A stretch of 64,000 nt of DNA, from contig BPHC01000006.1 of the NCBI GenBank assembly GCA_026003355.1, positions 124,001 through 188,000 on the forward strand, read 5' to 3'. A model generated the notes under the pieces. The model was given only the letters and a program-made list of their open reading frames with translations, searched no databases and was not told the origin of the DNA. This DNA is from Cyclobacteriaceae bacterium. GTDB taxonomy: Bacteria; Bacteroidota; Bacteroidia; Cytophagales; Cyclobacteriaceae. Below are positions 55,915 through 61,790 of the stretch, in pieces. The translations under genes were made by a program, and so were the position numbers. The number at the start of each line of letters is the position of its first letter. Position 1 is the first letter of the stretch.

Positions 55915-57357
55915 ATGCAGAAAATTTTAAACTATATAGGAGGCCAGCATACCGAACCCCTTACGGGCCGGTACCTGCAAAACATTAATCCGGCAGAAGG
56001 TAAACCCTACAGCCTGGTGCCCGACTCGGATGCAACCGATGTACAGCAGGCCGTAGAAGCTGCACAACAGGCCTTTAATGCCTGGGCCACCATGCCGCCA
56101 GAAAAACGCTGCGCCATCCTGTTGCGCATAGCCGACTTAATTGACCGCAACACAGAGCAACTGGCACTGGCCGAAAGTACCGACCAGGGTAAACCCCTAA
56201 AACTGGCCCGAGCTGTAGATATACCCCGCGCCTCGCTGAATATGCGCTTTTTTGCCACAGCCGCCATACACTTTGCCTCAGAAGCCCACATTACCGGAAG
56301 TGAAGCGGTGAACTACACCTTGCGCACGCCAGTTGGCGTTGTCGGTTGTATTTCGCCCTGGAACCTGCCGCTTTATTTGTTTACCTGGAAAATTGCACCC
56401 GCGCTGGCGGCCGGCTGTACGGTAGTTGCCAAACCCTCTGAGCTCACACCCATGACGGCCTACCTGTTTTCAAAGCTCTGCACGGAAGCCGGCCTGCCCC
56501 ATGGTGTGCTTAACATAGTGCATGGTCTGGGGCCCAAAGCCGGTCAGGCCATCGTTGAACACCCCGGCATACCGGCCATTTCGTTTACAGGCGGTACGGC
56601 AACCGGTAAGAAAATTGCCGCCACCGCCGCCCCCATGTTTAAAAAACTTTCGCTTGAGCTTGGCGGAAAAAACCCTAATATCGTTTTTGCCGATTGCGAT
56701 TTCGACCTGGCCGTACGCACCTCCATACAAGCTGCATTTTCGAACCAGGGCGAAATATGCCTGTGCGGTTCAAGAATATTTGTTGAACGAAGTTTATACC
56801 AAAAGTTTACCGATGCTTTTGTGCAACAAACCCGCGGGCTGACGGTGGGCGATCCCCTTGATGAACAAACACGCATAGGTGCACTGGTTTCGGAAGCCCA
56901 CCTGAACAAGGTGTTGGGATATATTGATCTGGCCCGCCAGGAAGGCGGAACCATTCTAACAGGCGGGAAACAGGTAAGGCCTGGCGGCCGTTGTGCCCAT
57001 GGCTACTTTGTGGAACCCACCGTCATTTCCGGCCTGTCTGAAACCTGCCGCACCAATCAGGAAGAAATTTTCGGGCCTGTTGTAACGATCATTCCCTTCG
57101 ATTCTGAAGAAGAAGCCCTGCATATGGCCAACAGCACACCCTATGGCCTTTCGGCTACCGTATGGACAACCAACCTCACAAGGGCCCATCGCGTGGCTGC
57201 TCAAATACACAGCGGTATTATATGGATAAACTGCTGGCTGTTTCGTGACCTGCGCACGCCCTTTGGCGGTATGAAGCAAAGCGGGGTGGGGCGCGAGGGC
57301 GGGTGGGAGGCGCTCCGGTTTTTTACCGAGGCCAGGAATGTATGTGTTAAGTTGTAA
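55915..57357 (+). CDS. Aldehyde dehydrogenase, ALDH8-like
   Basis: A 480-residue enzyme. The catalytic Glu is in LELGGKNPNIV, and the catalytic Cys in NQGEICLCGSRIFV, a context matching ALDH8-type 2-aminomuconate semialdehyde dehydrogenases. PWNLPLYLFTWKIAPAL binds NAD. It would oxidise 2-aminomuconate semialdehyde, produced after decarboxylation of the HAAO product. The decarboxylase (ACMSD) itself is not in the window. An alternative ATG at 55900 overlaps the SDR stop; 55915 fits the family better. Confidence 0.88.
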   Translation: MQKILNYIGGQHTEPLTGRYLQNINPAEGKPYSLVPDSDATDVQQAVEAAQQAFNAWATMPPEKRCAILLRIADLIDRNTEQLALAESTDQGKPLKLARAVDIPRASLNMRFFATAAIHFASEAHITGSEAVNYTLRTPVGVVGCISPWNLPLYLFTWKIAPALAAGCTVVAKPSELTPMTAYLFSKLCTEAGLPHGVLNIVHGLGPKAGQAIVEHPGIPAISFTGGTATGKKIAATAAPMFKKLSLELGGKNPNIVFADCDFDLAVRTSIQAAFSNQGEICLCGSRIFVERSLYQKFTDAFVQQTRGLTVGDPLDEQTRIGALVSEAHLNKVLGYIDLARQEGGTILTGGKQVRPGGRCAHGYFVEPTVISGLSETCRTNQEEIFGPVVTIIPFDSEEEALHMANSTPYGLSATVWTTNLTRAHRVAAQIHSGIIWINCWLFRDLRTPFGGMKQSGVGREGGWEALRFFTEARNVCVKL

Positions 57358-57656
57358 AACAGCTTGTTGCCCCGCACCTGCCCTTACGGAAAAAATAAGT
57401 CGAAAAAAACAACATTACGTTTGGGTACGTTTAGAGGCGGTTAAAACCAACTGATTTGTCCGCCTACACGAATATAAAAGCCATCTCAAAAATACTTTGT
57501 CTTGATCAAGAAGCAAGAAAATTGAACGAAAGCCAGGTAGGGCTGAGCCCTCTCTGAGATGATTAAAAAGGCAAGGACTACGGGTATTGGATAATTTATC
57601 ATAAATAAACTGCATTAAGTTTGTATTGATTTCATTATCTAATCATTGGGTTGTAA
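57358..57656. other. Gap after the aldehyde dehydrogenase, no gene seen
   Basis: AT-rich sequence with no convincing coding frame. A short minus-strand frame at 57415-57615 has no recognisable features. No terminator for the aldehyde dehydrogenase is clear. Confidence 0.5.
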
Positions 57657-57842
57657 TCATATGGTATGCACGCGCCTGATGAATGCGTTGACATTTTCCA
57701 TTGATAAACTACCCTTGTTTACAAACGCTTTCAGGCCTTCCGATATTGCCCCAAGAGCAATCTCGTTAGGCTTATTTGGTTGTTGTACGTTTTGTTCGCA
57801 TGCTGAAAACAAAATTAAGTTAAACAGGAAGACAAACTTTAT
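57657..57842 (-). pseudogene. Lipoprotein-like fragment without start codon
   Basis: The frame continues out of repeat copy 1 (…ETHIISDKGNGW) as IKFVFLFNLILFSACEQNVQ, a lipoprotein signal with lipobox FSAC, then about 40 residues of a soluble tail. No ATG, GTG or TTG starts it in this frame; a one-base change near 57843 could supply one. It is likely a decayed or chimeric small lipoprotein gene, the outermost member of the island. Confidence 0.4.
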
Positions 57843-57892
57843 CCATCCGTTTCCTTTGTCCGAAATGATGTGAGTTTCAGCAATGTATTGGT

Positions 57893-57966
57893 AAGTAGTA
57901 AGACTTATTAATTAGGCATAGTTGGTCTTACGTTTTGCTGTGTACATCTTACTACTTGCGTCTTAC
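57893..57966. repeat. Clustered tcttac inverted repeats
   Basis: aagtagtaaga (57893-57903) pairs with tcttactactt (57947-57957), with 43 bases between. Extra copies of gtcttac at 57925-57931 and 57960-57966 can also pair with gtaagac (57898-57904). Alternative hairpins are possible; this sits in the divergent spacer of repeat copy 1. Confidence 0.4.
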
Positions 57967-57974
57967 TTCTTATA

Positions 57975-58062
57975 ATGACCTTTTTCAGCATCATCAACGC
58001 CCTTTTTCGAGTGCTGGGGCTACCCCATGAGCTACCTCGAGTTTTTCGGATTATGGTACTAA
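57975..58062 (+). pseudogene. pnuC-like 5' fragment, copy 1
   Basis: ATG ACC then FFSIINA; after dropping one C at 58002 the frame reads FFECWGYPMSYLEFFG and stops at 58060-58062. YPMSYLEFFG is the start-proximal motif of PnuC-type vitamin-precursor transporters, as I recall it. Everything after the FFG is missing, so this is a remnant of about 28 codons. Confidence 0.5.
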
Positions 58063-58695
58063 TAGCAAAATTATGCTTTTCCAAAGTGCCAGGCCGGTAA
58101 AATAGGCTATGAATACCGTTGCAGTAACAGGTTTTTCTGACTCTTTGTTGAGTTCCTGACTTAACAGCCAGCAGAAGATTACATCCAACATGCTAAACGC
58201 ATTGAAAAAGGCCGCGGCTTTTCCTTGAAGGGATGGGCCGGTTAAGCTGATGATAGAAGTGAACGAAAACGGATTGAATGAATTTAGTTCAAGATAGGTA
58301 TAATTATCTTGGAAAAACCCAAAGTAGATGAATTGGATGTAGCCAACAATAAAAAATGCCGGATAACATTTCAATACGCTTTCCAATAGATTATTTATTG
58401 GTTGCTGCTTTCTGGAAAAGAAAAGTCCTGCATAGAGTAAAATAATTGTGCCAATCACTTTTAATCCAGTAAGAAACATGTGGGTTATGTGCTTAAACAG
58501 AATGCGACTACCTGACTGACTTCGTTCGGCCAGTTGCGATGCAGTTTCAGTATCAAGATAATTAGCTAATTCCGAAGTTATGATCTCCTTGGTGATCAAT
58601 GTATTGTTCAGGTAATACTGGATTAAATCAAAGGCAATCAGTAGAAAAAGCCAAATAATTACCTCCCGTTTCACTGAAATTGTGTTTTCGGACAA
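58051..58695 (-). CDS. Yip1-like membrane protein, 5 TM
   Basis: A 214-residue protein with about five TM helices: VIIWLFLLIAFDLIQYYL, MFLTGLKVIGTIILLYAGLF, the FFIVGYIQFIYFGFF segment, FFNAFSMLDVIFCWLLS, and VTATVFIAYFTGLALWKSII. The overall layout resembles YIP1-domain proteins, of unclear function. The last codons run into repeat copy 1. It is the third gene of the small operon at 58051-59510, 11 bases after the second, and is AT-rich compared with neighbouring core genes. Confidence 0.65.
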   Translation of the reverse strand: MSENTISVKREVIIWLFLLIAFDLIQYYLNNTLITKEIITSELANYLDTETASQLAERSQSGSRILFKHITHMFLTGLKVIGTIILLYAGLFFSRKQQPINNLLESVLKCYPAFFIVGYIQFIYFGFFQDNYTYLELNSFNPFSFTSIISLTGPSLQGKAAAFFNAFSMLDVIFCWLLSQELNKESEKPVTATVFIAYFTGLALWKSIILLLVP

Positions 58696-58706
58696 TCACT
58701 AGACCA

Positions 58707-59141
58707 TTATTTTTTTTTGCTTCTTTTAAGCCAATAGGAATGAGTTCCTAAGTAATCAATAGTGATTAATGTGTCAGCCCTGATGATGTATTTGTAAGTT
58801 GATTCACTGATTCCATTTCTACCTTGCTGACCTTGGGTGATGGTAAGGGTGCCGTTACTTGTCTTCCAATAAATTACGGGTCGTTGCCCTTTTATATTGA
58901 GCTTGGACAGCATTTGTTCTATATAGGGAGAGGTTATATTCATGGTACCATTCGAGTAATAATATCTCTTGGAATTTCGCATTACTGGGGCTGTTGGTAT
59001 TTTTACCAAATTGGAATCTTTGCTGAAAAGGTAAGCCCATTCGCAAATTAGCGCGTCATCATGTTGAGCTGATTTTTGGGCGTAAAGAGCGGAGGTAATG
59101 AAATATATTAGTATAATTATTAACGTGACAATTATTCTCAT
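58707..59141 (-). CDS. Secreted protein of unknown function, 144 aa
   Basis: A Sec signal (VTLIIILIYFITSALYAQ) leads into a soluble domain of about 120 residues: ICEWAYLFSKDSNLVKIPTA, YYSNGTMNITSPYIEQMLS and GTHSYWLKRSKKK. The small beta-rich pattern is not one I recognise. It lies between the small secreted peptide and the Yip1-like protein and probably acts with them. Confidence 0.6.
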   Translation of the reverse strand: MRIIVTLIIILIYFITSALYAQKSAQHDDALICEWAYLFSKDSNLVKIPTAPVMRNSKRYYYSNGTMNITSPYIEQMLSKLNIKGQRPVIYWKTSNGTLTITQGQQGRNGISESTYKYIIRADTLITIDYLGTHSYWLKRSKKK

Positions 59142-59213
59142 CTGATAGGTATTTAACAGAAACTGAACAGGAGCAGGAAATGTTCCTGCTCCTGTTTTAT
59201 TGATAAGTTTGAA

Positions 59214-59510
59214 CTATTGCATTATGCAAACCATAAGTGCTGCAAATAGTATATCTGCAAGTGCATGATAAGCATCCCCGGCCTCAGTGCCTACATTTGC
59301 TGCATACAGAAACATTGCATCTGTCCATGCCATAAAAATTTCCAGGCATCCGTCACCATTACTTGCTGAAATGGCTTCAGTTCCAGTGTAATCGGTAATG
59401 GTTACATTAACTGTTGCATCTGATTCTGAACTTGAAACAGGAACAGAACTAAACGAACTCAGAGCAAGGATTACCAGTACGGCAAATATGCTCAACATAA
59501 TTTTTCTCAT
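59214..59510 (-). CDS. Small secreted peptide, 98 aa
   Basis: A Sec signal (MRKIMLSIFAVLVILALSSF, cut near residue 25-28), then a mature part of about 70 residues with only two cysteines (NGDGCLEIF and LMVCIMQ at the end). The C-terminal part is amphipathic or hydrophobic (FLYAANVGTEAGDAYHALAD, ILFAALMVCIMQ). Size, signal and neighbours suit an exported peptide such as a bacteriocin or signal, but no family is recognised. It is the first gene of the three-gene unit. Confidence 0.6.
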   Translation of the reverse strand: MRKIMLSIFAVLVILALSSFSSVPVSSSESDATVNVTITDYTGTEAISASNGDGCLEIFMAWTDAMFLYAANVGTEAGDAYHALADILFAALMVCIMQ

Positions 59511-59656
59511 TGTTTTAAGGGTTTATGGTTAACAATTTAACTCAACCCGGTTGTGCGCGGGGGTCTTAATGGTAAAAGTACAACATGTTCATTTTTTTTT
59601 TTTTTTGAAAAATGATGAGATAACCTTACCCGTGGCCTTTTGTACTTAATTATTGA
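59511..59656. other. Leader region of the small operon, T15 tract
   Basis: This holds a run of 15 T (59592-59606) and, on the minus strand, TACTTTTA (59573-59580), one mismatch from TAnnTTTG. The run of T could vary in length and alter promoter spacing. No gene is seen. Confidence 0.4.
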
Positions 59657-59737
59657 TTAAAAGTTGATTGTTTGCCTTAAAAAACTGAAAATCCATCCGT
59701 TTCCTTTGTCCGAAATGATGTAAGTTTCCGCTTTCAT
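59657..59737 (-). pseudogene. Short frame MKAETYIISDKGNGW…, copy 2
   Basis: A 26-residue frame: MKAETYIISDKGNGWIFSFL, then six more residues and a stop. The first 15 residues are shared with repeat copy 1 (AETHIISDKGNGW), where the start codon is lost. After the shared part the sequences differ, so only the 5' end of this unidentified gene is present. Confidence 0.4.
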
Positions 59738-59850
59738 TTTGCTTTTTTTGCATTTTTTGCATTGCGTTTTTCAGCATCACCAACACCTTCTTCGAGCCCT
59801 GGAGCTATCCCATGAGCTGCCTGGCGTTTTTTTGGTACGGTGGCGGGTAA
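59691..59850. repeat. Repeat element, copy 2
   Basis: Block A (59691-59721) is identical to copy 1 over 31 bases. Block B (59761-59850) is the pnuC-like fragment, more diverged. The spacer is short and T-rich. The C-terminus of the GRAM-like gene runs into it from the right. Confidence 0.7.
59761..59850 (+). pseudogene. pnuC-like 5' fragment, copy 2
   Basis: One open frame reads IAFFSITNTFFEPWSYPMSC then LAFFWYGGG and a stop. It aligns with copy 1 (FFSI-N-FFE-W-YPMS-L-FF). ATT stands where copy 1 has ATG, so the start codon is lost. Homology ends at the same point (LEFF) as in copy 1. Confidence 0.5.
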
Positions 59851-60302
59851 CTATTGGTTTCCATGATTTTTTGCCGCGTCCTTTTGATGATTTCTTTTTT
59901 GCGGTAGCTTAACAAGCGCAATGAAGTTTCGTCTTTCCGATATAACCTGATTTGATTAGGAATAATAAAGCCATAAAAAGGCCGGATTGATTGAATCTCA
60001 TGATAAGCAATTGAAAAATTATACTTTTCAGCTTTAGGTTTAAGGGTCTTGAAAATCAACAAATCGGAAGTTAAGTAAAGAACACCCCTTCGTGACGGGA
60101 CGACATCATCACGCCTTACTTTCTGGGAGAATATACCCTCTTTTTCAAAGTTTTGACAACTTGCGCCTGATGAGCAACTTTGTCGCCATCCACCATCGCA
60201 TTGAAGGGCAAAATGGCAATTGCCATTAGCCCAGGCATCAGGGTGCTGCCCTTCCAGGCTAATTGTTTGTTTCCCATCAATCTTTGCCGTAACCCACCTC
60301 AT
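59805..60302 (-). CDS. GRAM/PH-like protein with Cys-rich N-terminus
   Basis: A 165-residue frame. Residues about 75-145 (GVLYLTSDLLIF, IAYHEIQSIRPF, FGFIIPNQIRLYR-like) fit a GRAM/PH-type domain. Residues about 18-50 are rich in Cys and Gly (DAWANGNCHFALQCDGGW, SCSSGASC) and look like the tail of a NVEALA-type small peptide. The two parts may be a chimera. The start overlaps the gltD 3' end by 26 bases, and the last 14 codons lie in repeat copy 2 (YPPPYQKNARQLMG), so the gene is truncated or rearranged. Confidence 0.45.
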   Translation of the reverse strand: MRWVTAKIDGKQTISLEGQHPDAWANGNCHFALQCDGGWRQSCSSGASCQNFEKEGIFSQKVRRDDVVPSRRGVLYLTSDLLIFKTLKPKAEKYNFSIAYHEIQSIRPFYGFIIPNQIRLYRKDETSLRLLSYRKKEIIKRTRQKIMETNSYPPPYQKNARQLMG

Positions 60303-61779
60303 TGGCAGAAGGGGTCCTCACCACCACATATGATTGATCTTTAAGTGGCAAGGAGGAGCTGCCCATCAGCCAATCATCAACTGCGCGAGCTGCTTCGCGG
60401 CCTTCGGATATGGCCCAAACTACCAGCGATTGTCCCCTGCGCATGTCACCGGCAGCAAAAACCCCTTTCGCGCTGGTCATGTAGTTTACTGTATGTACAT
60501 TACCACGGTCGTCCAGTGTTAGGTTGAGTTCTTCTACCAGTCCGGTTCTTTCCGCGCCGGCAAAACCAATGGCCAGCAGTGCCAGCTGGCAGGGAATAAT
60601 GCGCCCGGTGCCGGGTTTCTCCAAAAATCCATAACGTCCATCGGGCAGGGTGCCCCATTCAATGTCCACCACCTTCAGGCCGGCCAGGGTGCCGCTGCTG
60701 TCGCCAATAAATTCCTTGGTCAGGATGGCCCATTGCCGGGCAGCACCCTCTTCGTGCGAGGTGGTTGTGGTGAGTACCATGGGCCACTGTGGCCAGGGGT
60801 TGGTAACGTCGTTTCGCAAAGCCGGTGGTTTGGGCAGCAGTTCAATCTGGGTAACCGTGCGGGCTCCCTGGCGTATGGCCGTTCCCACGCAGTCAGATCC
60901 GGTATCGCCACCGCCAATAACAACAACGTTTTTACCTTTTGCCGTGATATGACCCGAAAACAGCACATCGCCCGCCAGCCGCTTGTTTTGCTGGGTTAAA
61001 AATTCCATAGCGAAATGCACCCCCCTGAGCTGCCGGCCGGGAATGTTCAGATCGCGGGGGGCCGAGGCCCCGCCGCATAACACCACTGCATCGAATTCAT
61101 GGGTAAGGTGGCGCGCACTAAGGTTAACTCCCACGTGGGCATTTACCCTGAAGATTATTCCTTCCTGTTCCATAAGTCTTAACCGGCGGTCGAGAATGCG
61201 TTTTTCGAGTTTAAAGTCGGGTATTCCGTAACGCAGCAGCCCGCCAATACGGTCGCTGCGTTCAAAAACCGTTACCCAGTGTCCGGCCTTGTTCAGCTGG
61301 TCAGCAGCAGCCAGTCCGGCCGGACCTGAGCCAACTACAGCTATGCGTTTGCCGGTACGGTAAGCCGGCGGCCTGGGCTTTATCCACTTCATGGCAAAAG
61401 CCTTTTCGGCAATATTTTTTTCAATCAGTTCAATGGTTACCGGCTTGTTATTAATGTTCAGTACGCATGCTGCCTCACAGGGTGCCGGGCATATCCGGCC
61501 CGTAAACTCCGGAAAATTGTTGGTGCTTAGCAGAATGCGTGCAGCTTCTTCCCACTGATTACGGTAAACGGCATCGTTGAAGTCGGGAATGAGGTTGCCC
61601 AGCGGACAACCACGGTGGCAAAACGGAACACCGCAATCCATGCAGCGTGCAGCCTGTTGGTGCAGTTTTTCCCTGCCAAAGGGCAAATAAATTTCGCGGT
61701 AATCTTTGATGCGCTCTTTGGGATTTCTTTTGCGCGGAGTTTCGCGGTTAAATTTTATAAAGCCATCAACCTGTGCCAT
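60277..61779 (-). CDS. gltD: Glutamate synthase small subunit
   Basis: A 500-residue FAD/iron-sulfur NADPH oxidoreductase. N-terminal cysteines for the 4Fe-4S clusters are in ARCMDCGVPFCHRGCPLGNL and GRICPAPCEAACV. The FAD loop is AVVGSGPAGLAAADQLNKAG and the NADPH loop VVIGGGDTGSDCVGTAIRQG. It feeds electrons to GltB for making glutamate from glutamine and 2-oxoglutarate. It follows gltB by 11 bases. Confidence 0.96.
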   Translation of the reverse strand: MAQVDGFIKFNRETPRKRNPKERIKDYREIYLPFGREKLHQQAARCMDCGVPFCHRGCPLGNLIPDFNDAVYRNQWEEAARILLSTNNFPEFTGRICPAPCEAACVLNINNKPVTIELIEKNIAEKAFAMKWIKPRPPAYRTGKRIAVVGSGPAGLAAADQLNKAGHWVTVFERSDRIGGLLRYGIPDFKLEKRILDRRLRLMEQEGIIFRVNAHVGVNLSARHLTHEFDAVVLCGGASAPRDLNIPGRQLRGVHFAMEFLTQQNKRLAGDVLFSGHITAKGKNVVVIGGGDTGSDCVGTAIRQGARTVTQIELLPKPPALRNDVTNPWPQWPMVLTTTTSHEEGAARQWAILTKEFIGDSSGTLAGLKVVDIEWGTLPDGRYGFLEKPGTGRIIPCQLALLAIGFAGAERTGLVEELNLTLDDRGNVHTVNYMTSAKGVFAAGDMRRGQSLVVWAISEGREAARAVDDWLMGSSSLPLKDQSYVVVRTPSANEVGYGKD

Positions 61780-61790
61780 AATAAAAAGGT

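Larger units (their letters stand above)
57841..58062. repeat. Repeat element, copy 1
   Basis: The copy begins with a 31-base block (57841-57871) identical to 59691-59721 and ends with a pnuC-like 5' fragment (57975-58062). The middle (57881-57974) is different from copy 2 and carries inverted repeats. On the minus strand the first block encodes the start of an unidentified protein (…ETHIISDKGNGW). The end of the Yip1-like gene overlaps it. Confidence 0.7.

Noticed and set aside
57415-57615. Minus-strand frame of 66 aa after the aldehyde dehydrogenase
   Set aside because: No start context, no promoter and no recognisable pattern.
57646-57873. Plus-strand frame of 75 aa in the island
   Set aside because: The minus strand reads more naturally there (lipoprotein signal), and the 3' end is the repeat block.
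57841-57975. Riboswitch (TPP type) ahead of the pnuC-like fragment
   Set aside because: None of the conserved TPP core sequences (CUGAGA, ACCUGAU...GGGUAAUGCC) is seen.
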